Shown here: one piece after another, positions 22,106 through 30,599 of the stretch | Layout: each line of letters starts with the position of its first letter | Numbering within the stretch: position 1 is the first letter of the stretch | Assembly (NCBI RefSeq): GCF_000226115.1 | Contig: NC_016460.1 | Coordinates: 124,001-188,000 of the forward strand | Length of the DNA: 64,000 nt | From: Thermothielavioides terrestris NRRL 8126 | Lineage: Eukaryota > Ascomycota > Sordariomycetes > Sordariales > Chaetomiaceae | Reading direction: 5' to 3' | The notes under the pieces: model-generated | Seen by the model: the letters and a program-made list of their open reading frames with translations, nothing else | Told to the model about the DNA's origin: nothing | Databases searched by the model: none | Position numbers and translations under genes: made by a program

Positions 22106-23314
22106 CTATCTGATGCCTCCTGCTACTGGTCCTCCACGTCCTCGTCCCGCCCCGGGTACATGATGTCCTGCAAAAACGACGGCGCGCACGTGGTGGTACA
22201 GGACGAAGCAGTAGGCCAGAGCCAACAGCACCGACATGGCGGTGGCGAACCACAGCACGCCCTCGCTTCGAAAGACCGTGCCGAGCGCGAGCCCGATGAG
22301 GGCCAGCGCGGTGAAGGCGGGCGGGCCGACGCACACGAACAGGCCCGGGCGGTGCTCGCGGTGCGGCAGGCCCGACTGCATCAGGCGGCCGACCGTGTGC
22401 GCGCACATCATGGAGGCGACGGCCAGCCCGAGCCCCTGGCAGGTCAGGCCGGCCACGACGATGGACACGCGCGCCGCCGCGGGCTGCGTCTCGGACACGA
22501 CGCTCGCGATGGTGCCCGACAGCATGATGGGGAAGATGGGCAGGATCCAGGTCGGCATCATGGCCTGCAGCCCGAGGCGGTGCGCCGCGAACACGTAGCT
22601 GTACTGGCCGACGGCCACGCCGGTCGCCAGCGCCACGTACGCCCAGAAGGCCGCGCGGATCGCCCACAGCAGCGCGCCGGGCGCCTCCGGGTCCGCGTCG
22701 TCGGCGCGCACGCAGTACCGCTGCGTCGACGTGATCAGCGTGGCCAGCGAGAGGAACGCGGTCGGGAAGAAGAAGCCCTCGCGCGGGTGCGCGAGCGAGG
22801 CGGCGAGCAGGCCGGGGAAGAGGGCGAAGCGGGCGGCCAGCGCGGACGTGACCAGCGCGAACAGCGCCGCGATGAGCGCGTACACGGCCAGCCCGATCTG
22901 CCGCAGGCCGGGGAACTGGTGCGGCTGCGCGTCGATCAGCAGCGCCAGCCCGCCCGTCGACATGGTCAGCGTGTACCACGCCCAGGTGAAGTGCGCGAGC
23001 CGCCGCCGCAGCGGCAGCCGGGGCCGCGCGGGCTGCTCGTCGCCGGCCGCTTCGGTGCATGCCACCTCGCCATGGGGCTTGGCTGCGGCGGGCGGCGGGG
23101 GATTCAGGCTCAGCGACGGGATGGTGTCGATGGGCAGGCTCTTCTCGAGGTCGTCCAGGTGGCTGGCGCGGTCGGTGGACGGGCGGGGGGAGGGCTGCCC
23201 GGGGATCTGTGTCGGGCCGGGGCCATCAAGTGGACGGCTGGTCAGGGGGCTGATCGGTGGGCGGGTTCCGGGCTGGGCAGTCGACTCGGAGCTGGCCTGC
23301 TGCGGCGAGGACAT
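22106..23314 (-). CDS. C4-dicarboxylate / malic-acid transporter (TDT family, Mae1-like), C-terminus probably frameshifted
   Basis: A single exon reading 402 residues. A cytosolic Pro/Ser-rich N-terminus (~105 residues) precedes the first membrane helix with the Mae1-type motif HFTWAWYTLTMSTGG. At least eight helices follow, including WILPIFPIMLSGTIASVV and FVCVGPPAFTALALIGLAL. TDT carriers move malate, succinate or related acids across the plasma membrane. After YHHVRAVV the frame reads an atypical tail (FAGHHVPGAGRGRG...). The +1 alternative frame across a five-T run (plus strand A run 22172-22176) reads LQDIMYPGRDEDVEDQ and stops at 22123-22125. This matches the conserved WPGKDED-type end of Mae1 proteins. 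So a 1-nt indel, either real or a sequencing error, probably changes the last residues. SSU1 sulphite pumps are the alternative family but lack the HFTWAW start. Confidence 0.85.
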   Translation of the reverse strand: MSSPQQASSESTAQPGTRPPISPLTSRPLDGPGPTQIPGQPSPRPSTDRASHLDDLEKSLPIDTIPSLSLNPPPPAAAKPHGEVACTEAAGDEQPARPRLPLRRRLAHFTWAWYTLTMSTGGLALLIDAQPHQFPGLRQIGLAVYALIAALFALVTSALAARFALFPGLLAASLAHPREGFFFPTAFLSLATLITSTQRYCVRADDADPEAPGALLWAIRAAFWAYVALATGVAVGQYSYVFAAHRLGLQAMMPTWILPIFPIMLSGTIASVVSETQPAAARVSIVVAGLTCQGLGLAVASMMCAHTVGRLMQSGLPHREHRPGLFVCVGPPAFTALALIGLALGTVFRSEGVLWFATAMSVLLALAYCFVLYHHVRAVVFAGHHVPGAGRGRGGPVAGGIR

Positions 23315-24019
23315 GGTATCGTACAGCTATAAGAGCTGGCAAGCCACAGAGGATAGTCTGGGCGAAGAGAGCGATGAGGACGACCAGAGTCGAGCAGCCA
23401 GCCGCTAGAGCTCAAGGGAGGACAGGCGGACGAGGCCATCGCCGGCGTCTATAAGCCAGACCCGGAGCATCGAGGCACGTCCGTCGGCGCCTGGTCCGGA
23501 CGGACACAACACGGAGGCGCTCTCACGCCGCGTTTCACCGGGCGTGGCAGTGGCGAGACGCACAGAGTGGCCGCCGGACACAACGCGGTCAATAGAGCGC
23601 CAAGGCGAGGGAGTCCGCAGCACCGAGTCAGACTTCACAGCGGCGCTTTATCAAACTCCGCCTCCCAACGAGGCTGGACGTGTGGACGACGCAAACTCAG
23701 TTGGCGCACGGAGGACCTAGATAAGGAGCAGCTACCCACGCCTGACTCAAGCTGCGTCGGGCCGACGCCGCTTAGAGATAGGGCTTCAGATATCAACTGT
23801 CGCACTTCATAGGACCAGCCCTAGTTGCAATCATGACTTTCATTAGTCTATCGATGCATGTAATACCTGTACAGCAGTGTCGCTTCATCCACCCAATGTC
23901 TCACTCTCCACCCGGATGCGATCTCCCGGCGCCGAGGCCTGGACATATCTACTAGCAAAGCAAAAAGAAAATCGCTGGTTCCATTTTATAGTCTGTAGTC
24001 CGTCCAGCGCTCCATAACG
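23315..24019. other. Intergenic between transporter and DOA10 genes
   Basis: 5' flank of the transporter and 3' flank of DOA10. No gene or repeat is recognised. Confidence 0.55.
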
Positions 24020-27000
24020 TCATATCCTCGCCGCGCCTCGCCACGCGCCCCGCGGCCGCGGCCCGCCCGTCGTGCCGGCATAATTGTGGAGCCGCTCGCC
24101 GATCAGGTACGCCTCGTCGCGGATGCGCGCCTTCCAACGCTGGACGACGCCGACGAAGGCCCACAGCGCGATGCCGGCGCCCACCAGGGCAGCCGTCAGC
24201 GGGAAGCTGAGCCGGTACAGCAGCACCAGGCACGCGTCACGCAACGCCCGCTCCGGCACGGCGCCGGCCAGGGGCCCGCCGAGCTGGGCGACGAGCCCGT
24301 CGACGACGCCGTAGGCCGCGAGCGACCGGGCGAGCAGCAGGGGCACCGCCACGGCGGCCAGCCAGACCGCGAGGCCCGGCACGATGAACGCGCGCGTGAG
24401 GATAGACGCGTCCGGATCGAGCCAGCCGCGGCGCAGCACGGCGCGGGCCGCGTTGGACACGTGCGAGCCCTCGAACCACGTGTTGGTGACGCGCAGGCCG
24501 AGCCGCAGGTACAGCAGGCCGACCATCCAGGCCTGGACGACGCGCACCGTGTGCACGGGATTCAGCGTCCCGGCGGGGCCGGCATCCCCGGAGCCGGAGG
24601 AGGCGAGCGACCGGGCCGCCTCGGGCCGCAGCAGCGCGCTATACATCAGCTCGTGCAGCGGCACCAACGTGTAAAGCTCCATCAGCGACGCCAGCAGCAG
24701 CGGGAAGACGACGAGGGTGAAGAAGTAGGTGTAGACGACGCGCGCGGCGCGCAGGACGGCCTGGGTAGGGAATGTGGCCGCCGCGACCGCCGCGACCGCC
24801 GCCGCTGCCCGCGCCCTGGCGGCCTGGTAGATGGCCGGGGCGCGGAAGAGCGCATAGGCGGCCGCGCCGAGCACGTGGATGCCGATGCTGAAGGCGTAGA
24901 CGTCATTAGTGCGGATGTGGGCCGGGAGCAGCCGCCGGAACAGCCAGCGGCCAAAGACCAGCGGCACGATGGTGATGGCGACGCCCGAGACGGCCGCAAA
25001 CACCCAGATGAACAGGATGAAGAGGAAGACGCGGACGCGGAAGTGGGGCGGCACGTAGACGAGCTGGTACTGCGCGGTCGAGTAGATGTCGGCGGCGTCG
25101 TGGTCCGGCAGCCCGTCGGCGCGCGCGTTGTCCTCGGTGACGGGCAGGAAGACGTTGGCGCCCTTGGGGATCTTGACCTGGTCCGAGGCCGGCGTGCGCA
25201 CGAACCGGCCGTCCGGCACGAGTTGCCCGGACTCGACCAGGTCCGCCTTGCGCACCCTGGCCAGCAGCGTGCTGTCCTTGATGACGCGGCCCGTCGGGGC
25301 GCGCGTGCCGCCCTCGAAGACGGCGCGCCAGCCGCGCGCGACGACGCGGCCGCGGGCGTCGACCTCGAGGAACCAGCGGCGCCAGGGCGGCAGGGCGCGG
25401 TCGGGCGCGTCGGGCGCCAGCACGAGGCGGCCCTCCTCATCGATGCGGCGCTCGCCGAAGAGGAACCAGGTGAGGCGCAGCGCGCGGGCGCAGCGGCGGA
25501 ACCACCAGGTGTACATGGCGTGCAGGCCGTCGGCCGGGCGGAAGAAGCGGACGGCCAGCGGCATCAGGAAGTTGTAGAAGAGCAGGTCGAGGGGGAACTC
25601 GAGCACCGGCTCGTTGGACGAGTAGCGGATCGGCAGCACGCGCGGCAGGGCGAGCGCGAGGCCCCAGACGACGCCGCCCAGGCACACCATGACGAGCGCG
25701 CCGTAGACCAGGGCCGAGAACAGGATCTTACGCAGCTGCGTCGTCACGTTGCGCTCGAGCACGTCGCGCACCGGGTGGAACTCCGGGTCGTCTGGGTCGC
25801 GGATGAAGTAGAGCACCCCCCGGCGCATGATCTTGCGGCACATGGACACGAAGAGGGCGAAGTGGAACATGTAGCCCGTGCCGACGAACCAGTGCACGAA
25901 GATGGCCGTGACGGGGTAGCACGCGGCGAAGCGAAGCCGCGAGCTGACCGTGGCACCCTCAAACAGCGGCAGCAGCGCGACGTCGAGCAGCACGCCGCAG
26001 TAGAGCGGGAAGATGAGCATCTCGATGCTGATGATCAGCATCACCTTCATGACGCCGCTCGCCTGGTGCAGCCCGTCGACCAGCGACGCCTCCCACTCCT
26101 GGGCCGCCCGGCCGGTCGCGAGTGGCGCGCCGCGGCGCAGGTACAGGGCCGCCAGCGCCGTCACTGCCGTGTAGCCCGCCACGACGGCCCAGATCCGGTC
26201 CGTGGCGCCCCAGGAGCCGAGCGCCTGCCCACCCGCCGCAGCCGCCGCCGCCATCGGCTCAGGCGGGCTCGGGCTGACGACCCAGGTGCTCGGCGTGAGC
26301 GCGGCCGCCGGTAGCGCCTTCAGGCCGGCCCAGGCGGCGGCCGAGGCGTTGGCGATCCGGGCGAACGCCTCGGGGCGCTCGGCCGAGTAGTCCCCGGCGA
26401 GCGCGAAGGCGGCCACGTCCCACAGGGTCGAGGCGGCCAGGGCGATGCGGCCCTTGATGGTGAGCAGGGCCTCGTGGCTGAGCACCGAGAAGGTGCGCAC
26501 CTCGGACGACGAGATGCTCGGCAGGTCGGTCAGGACGCTGCCGGCGATCCTAGCGGCCGCGCGGCCGACCATCTCCCAGGACGCGCGGGCGACGACGCGC
26601 GTGCGGTCGGCGACGGCGGCCGGCAGGAACGCGCGGCACAGCGCGTGGACGGCCTCGGACAGCATGGATGTGGCGAAGCCGAGCACGAGGGCGCAGCAGT
26701 CCTGGGCGAGGCGGAAGGCGCCGAACAGCATCTGGGCGAGCCGCAGCGGGTTCGCGACGGCCCAGATGGCGAGCCGGCCGAGGTTGTACGGGACGAAGAC
26801 GCCGAGGAAGATGGTGATGGAGACGAGGAAGGCGCAGAAGATGGCGTTCTGCAGCAGGCCGACCAGGGGGCCGCGCATGCCCAGCAGCTCGAGGATGCCC
26901 TCGAGGTCCTCGGCGTCCTCGACGGCCTCGGCGTCCAGGCCCGGCGCCTCGGCGGCGTCGCGGTCGCGGTCGCGGTCCGCCTGGTCGGCCCCGGCGTCCT

Positions 27001-29071
27001 CCGGCCCGGCGTCGTCGGCCGCGTCCTCGCCAAAGTCGCCGACCCAGTTGATCGGCGCGAGCTCGTCGGGCGGGATGCGGTCGGCCTCGGCCCACATGAA
27101 GTCGGCGACGCGGTCTACGAGGCCTGCCGGCTCGCGGCGGGGAGGCGCTTCGGCGGGGGGCTGGGCGCCCGCACCGTCCGGCTCGTTGCGTTCCGGCCCG
27201 TGCGGAGAATCCCCGGGCGGCATGGTCGGGCTGGGAGGATGGGGAAGGCTGCTCGTCTCGGACTCTGCCTCGCTGTCCCAAGCGAAGGCCGCCGGATCCG
27301 GCCCTGGATACTCCGGGTCGGTCTCGGGGTGCGGCGCGGGTGGCGGAAAGGGCTCGGGCGGCAGGTCTGTGAAGGACCAGCTGTTGTTGGCCAGCGGGTT
27401 GATGCCGTTGCTAGGTCGGGGACCGTCGGTGTTCGCTCTCGGCCGCGGAGGGCTGGGTGCGGGGTGCGCCGCGGGCTCTCCAACCTCCGCGATGGATTTC
27501 CCTTTGGAGGTGCCCTCTCCGTGCCCGGCGTCGGTGGACACGTCTGCCCAGCCGCCGGATGCCGTGTTTGGTTCTGCAGCCGCGCTCGAGGGCCCGGCCT
27601 CGCTGCCGTTGGGAAGTTCGCCGTCCCGCCGGAGGTCTGTCATCGACAGCGTTAGGCGCACCCAGTAGTCCAGCTTCACCTCGAGGCGTCGTTCGCGGGC
27701 GATCTTCAGGATGCGCTCCGGGTCGCCGTCCGCCTCGCGGTAAATGGCGAGGTACTCGTGCACCGTTGCCCTATCCAAGTCGTGCGTTGGCGCGGTTGCC
27801 GCGAGGTCGGGGTCCGCGATGTCGGGGTCGGTAGTCGGGCGCGGTCTCGCGGACGGCTCCGCGGCGGCGTTGTCGTCCTCAGGCTGGTCAGGCAGAGCAG
27901 GCGAGCCCCGGTCCTCGGCGGGCCCGCTCGCCGCGTCGTCGACGTCGTGATCCAGGCCGCCAGCGGCTTCCTCCGCGACACCCGCCTCGGCCGCGCCCGC
28001 ATCTTGGCCCGGCCCGTCCTGCGCGGGGGCGGCTGGCGGCGGGTTGTCGATGGCGGCGAACGCGGCGCGCATGTTGATCTCGGGCTGCTGCTGCACGACG
28101 TAGTCTCGAACGAGGATGATCAGGATGAAGCAGACGATGACGAGCACGGTGATGATCTGGCCCTCGAGCGTGGCGATGACGACGCGGTTGACCGAGTCGT
28201 GGCGCGTGAGGTTGCGGAGGAAGCCGACGTCGCTCAGCAGCGACTGCCGGGCCGTCGCGTTGGAGGACGGCAGGTGGGCGAGGACTGCGGTGGCGTTCGC
28301 GGCAATGGCGGCGGCGGTGGAGATGGGCTTTTCGGCCAGGCCGACGCTGCCGAACAGCAGCTGCAGGACGGCGGCGTAGATGGGGTCGTTCGAGGTCAGG
28401 TTGATGCCGTACAGGCTGCGGACGATGCGGGCCGACTCGGGCGGCAGGCTGTCGAGGACGCCGCCGATGCCGGCGACGGTGGTGCTCGCGGCGAAGAGCG
28501 GGCTGGAGGGGCAGGCGCCGGTGCCGGCCGGGGGGGCCAGGGCGTCGAGGGTCTCGGCGGCGCCGTGCAGGGCGAGGAGGGCCGGGCGGCCGCCGAGGCC
28601 CTCGTCGGCGATCCAGAACAGGAAGGACCAGACGGCGCGCATGAGGTAGGGCAGCCAGCCGAGCCAGACGCTGGCGACGAGGGCGGCGCGCAGCCACACG
28701 ACCAGGTTGCGGAGCAGGTAGCGGGCCGTGTGGCGGACGAAGACGTGGGCGGGCAGGGTCTTGGGCATGTCCGGGTCGTACAGCTTGGTGAAGCGGAAGG
28801 GGGTCTTGCACAGCTCGCAGTGCTTCTTCTGCGAGTGCGAGAGCCACTCCATCAGGCAGTCCTGGTGCACGTACTTGATGCTGCCGCTGCACCGGCACGG
28901 GAAGAAGAGCGGCTCGTCGGGCGAGCCCTCGCCGCGGCAGATGCGGCACGTGTCGGGGTCGGCGGCGGGAGGCATCGTGTCTGGGGGGACGGTTCCGGAG
29001 GCGCGGCGCCGCGTGTTGGGAAACCGGACGGGGTCGTGGGGGGGAAATGGGTCGGGTTGGAGGCCGGCCAT
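24020..29071 (-). CDS. ER membrane RING-CH E3 ubiquitin ligase DOA10 (SSM4 / MARCH6 type)
   Basis: A single exon of 1683 residues from the first ATG (29071); the frame stays open slightly upstream but without an ATG. An N-terminal RING-CH (C4HC3) finger has ligands Cys42, Cys45, Cys59, Cys61, His69, Cys72, Cys85 and Cys88 (TCRICRGEG ... CELCKTPF). Membrane helices follow from about residue 120, then a long acidic, Pro/Ser-rich cytosolic loop (~380-740), then many more helices (about 14 in all is usual for the family), ending cytosolic. DOA10 ubiquitinates misfolded and short-lived ER, nuclear-envelope and tail-anchored proteins (ERAD-C) with Ubc6 and Ubc7. The length is somewhat above yeast Doa10 (~1319) because of the disordered loop, as in other filamentous fungi. 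No intron is needed. Confidence 0.94.
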   Translation of the reverse strand: MAGLQPDPFPPHDPVRFPNTRRRASGTVPPDTMPPAADPDTCRICRGEGSPDEPLFFPCRCSGSIKYVHQDCLMEWLSHSQKKHCELCKTPFRFTKLYDPDMPKTLPAHVFVRHTARYLLRNLVVWLRAALVASVWLGWLPYLMRAVWSFLFWIADEGLGGRPALLALHGAAETLDALAPPAGTGACPSSPLFAASTTVAGIGGVLDSLPPESARIVRSLYGINLTSNDPIYAAVLQLLFGSVGLAEKPISTAAAIAANATAVLAHLPSSNATARQSLLSDVGFLRNLTRHDSVNRVVIATLEGQIITVLVIVCFILIILVRDYVVQQQPEINMRAAFAAIDNPPPAAPAQDGPGQDAGAAEAGVAEEAAGGLDHDVDDAASGPAEDRGSPALPDQPEDDNAAAEPSARPRPTTDPDIADPDLAATAPTHDLDRATVHEYLAIYREADGDPERILKIARERRLEVKLDYWVRLTLSMTDLRRDGELPNGSEAGPSSAAAEPNTASGGWADVSTDAGHGEGTSKGKSIAEVGEPAAHPAPSPPRPRANTDGPRPSNGINPLANNSWSFTDLPPEPFPPPAPHPETDPEYPGPDPAAFAWDSEAESETSSLPHPPSPTMPPGDSPHGPERNEPDGAGAQPPAEAPPRREPAGLVDRVADFMWAEADRIPPDELAPINWVGDFGEDAADDAGPEDAGADQADRDRDRDAAEAPGLDAEAVEDAEDLEGILELLGMRGPLVGLLQNAIFCAFLVSITIFLGVFVPYNLGRLAIWAVANPLRLAQMLFGAFRLAQDCCALVLGFATSMLSEAVHALCRAFLPAAVADRTRVVARASWEMVGRAAARIAGSVLTDLPSISSSEVRTFSVLSHEALLTIKGRIALAASTLWDVAAFALAGDYSAERPEAFARIANASAAAWAGLKALPAAALTPSTWVVSPSPPEPMAAAAAAGGQALGSWGATDRIWAVVAGYTAVTALAALYLRRGAPLATGRAAQEWEASLVDGLHQASGVMKVMLIISIEMLIFPLYCGVLLDVALLPLFEGATVSSRLRFAACYPVTAIFVHWFVGTGYMFHFALFVSMCRKIMRRGVLYFIRDPDDPEFHPVRDVLERNVTTQLRKILFSALVYGALVMVCLGGVVWGLALALPRVLPIRYSSNEPVLEFPLDLLFYNFLMPLAVRFFRPADGLHAMYTWWFRRCARALRLTWFLFGERRIDEEGRLVLAPDAPDRALPPWRRWFLEVDARGRVVARGWRAVFEGGTRAPTGRVIKDSTLLARVRKADLVESGQLVPDGRFVRTPASDQVKIPKGANVFLPVTEDNARADGLPDHDAADIYSTAQYQLVYVPPHFRVRVFLFILFIWVFAAVSGVAITIVPLVFGRWLFRRLLPAHIRTNDVYAFSIGIHVLGAAAYALFRAPAIYQAARARAAAAVAAVAAATFPTQAVLRAARVVYTYFFTLVVFPLLLASLMELYTLVPLHELMYSALLRPEAARSLASSGSGDAGPAGTLNPVHTVRVVQAWMVGLLYLRLGLRVTNTWFEGSHVSNAARAVLRRGWLDPDASILTRAFIVPGLAVWLAAVAVPLLLARSLAAYGVVDGLVAQLGGPLAGAVPERALRDACLVLLYRLSFPLTAALVGAGIALWAFVGVVQRWKARIRDEAYLIGERLHNYAGTTGGPRPRGAWRGAARI

Positions 29072-30599
29072 GGCGGGCTGTGATGCGGCGGAGGGCTCAC
29101 GGATCACGCCATCCGATGTTGGATTCGTGTGTGCTCTGGACCTCGGTCTACGGCGTCATCGCAGGGCGTCGGAGTCGGCGATGAATCGCGGCTGCGGCGT
29201 GCCCGGGCAAGTGCTGCGTGAGCGGATGGGACGTGGGGTCGTAGATTCGGGGTAATCGGGATTGGTTTCGAAGTGAGCAGGCAGTTCGATGGCGGTATCT
29301 GCGCAGGAGAGGCGGCGGCCTTGTCGCAAGTGCGAGTGTGCGAGTGGAATGCCGTCGTTGGGGTGAGCTGGCGTTTGGCAGACTCGTGATGTGCAGTGAT
29401 GAGTGATGAAAGGGCTAGACCACCACGCCGCTAATGGAAGTTTAGTGGATGGTGTTAGCGCACGTGCCCTCTGCCGAAAAGAGGCATACCTCACAGGGTG
29501 CAATGACGCACAGTGCACAGTGCCGGGAAACGGTCGACAGGGTTCTCGCAAGCTCCCAGAACTGAATGCTCGGTGCCAAATCAAGATCTTGCGATGGCAC
29601 AGCAAACTGTAGGTAAGGCAGCCTGCCAGATGTGTGTCAAGCAGGCGGGATAACGAGCTGAGCAGCGTCTGACGCCGGTGCTGGGAAAAACGCACGCGAA
29701 ACAGCCGGGCAGCTTCCACAGTACGGAGCACTGGCACTGCCAACCTGCAAACTTGACGGTGCGGATTCCTGAGAGACACGAGATAATGTTGCAGTCCTAT
29801 CCGTAATGGTACATAGATCCAAACCAACGCCTGCCGTTTTGAAACGTGTCGGGTCCGGCCCGGGGGTTTCTCGAACCTCCTGTCAGCGAGCGCGCGCAGC
29901 ATCCTGCCACTTACTTGGAATACACAGGAAGGGGCAAAGCTCGGGGTTAGATGGGGGAAACAACAGCAGGGAGCGAACGAGAGAAGGTTCCAAAGTTAAC
30001 ATCAAGCAACAGCAAGGAGCGACCAGCGACCCCCGATTGGGTTGGTGCTGGGTTGGTGCTGGGTTGGTGCCTGGTGCGAATGGTGCGTGGGGCCCTGGGC
30101 GCTGCCAGATGACGTCCGTGGGCTGCGTCTCCACTGCATTCAAACCCGTCAAAACCAAGCCGGCCAACAAGGTCGCGATCTGCTTGATCGAATTGACAGC
30201 TCCATGCTCGAGCACCAGCCGACAAAAGGCCTCGAAACTGCGCCAGTGCTTGCGGAAGGTCGTGCCTCCTGGGACCGGCACCTTGTTCCGAGTTTCGTAT
30301 TTTGTTTTTTCTTTTTCTCTTTTTTTCATTTGCTGGCCGTAACGGATAGTTAAGCACCAAGCGCCGGGCCCATCCCTTGATAACGCAGCGATTAAAGTTT
30401 ACGCCAGCTGTCCAAGCTTCTTTCTTTTTTAGCCGATCGACCAGCCAACGCCGTTCTTCTGGCCAGCCCGCCGCCCACCTCCCGCCGCCATCGCACGACA
30501 ACGACAACCGACTGCTCGATCCCCGCAGCGCACAGCATCCAGCGGAGCAGAGCTGCCTCCTGCAGCGGTTCTCAGCCTGGTGCTGACGTACTCCGCGTC
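29072..30599. other. Divergent intergenic region between DOA10 and the SHE10-like gene
   Basis: A 248-codon ATG-started frame on the minus strand (29156-29902) is Arg/Ser/Pro-rich, shows no domain and sits in the DOA10 leader, so I do not call it. An 11-bp triplicated repeat lies at 30039. Pyrimidine runs (TTTTTTCTTTTTCTC at ~30300) precede the plus-strand gene. Confidence 0.5.
30039..30070. repeat. Three tandem copies of GGGTTGGTGCT
   Basis: Two perfect 11-bp units (30039-30060) are followed by a third lacking the last base. The tract lies in the promoter region shared by the two divergent genes. Confidence 0.75.

Noticed and set aside
19550..23314. P450 plus transporter as a biosynthetic cluster
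   Set aside because: There is no PKS, NRPS, terpene cyclase or regulator nearby. The UGT and esterase are over 20 kb away with housekeeping genes in between.
24086..26314. 742-codon frame opposite DOA10, and further antisense frames at 26474-27655 and 27758-29083
   Set aside because: Arg/Glu/Asp/Gly-rich shadows of the DOA10 coding strand; no domains and no introns needed on the real gene.
29156..29902. 248-codon ATG frame just upstream of DOA10
   Set aside because: Arg/Ser/His/Pro-rich without domain, lying in the DOA10 leader and promoter. It has no introns or homology I can name.
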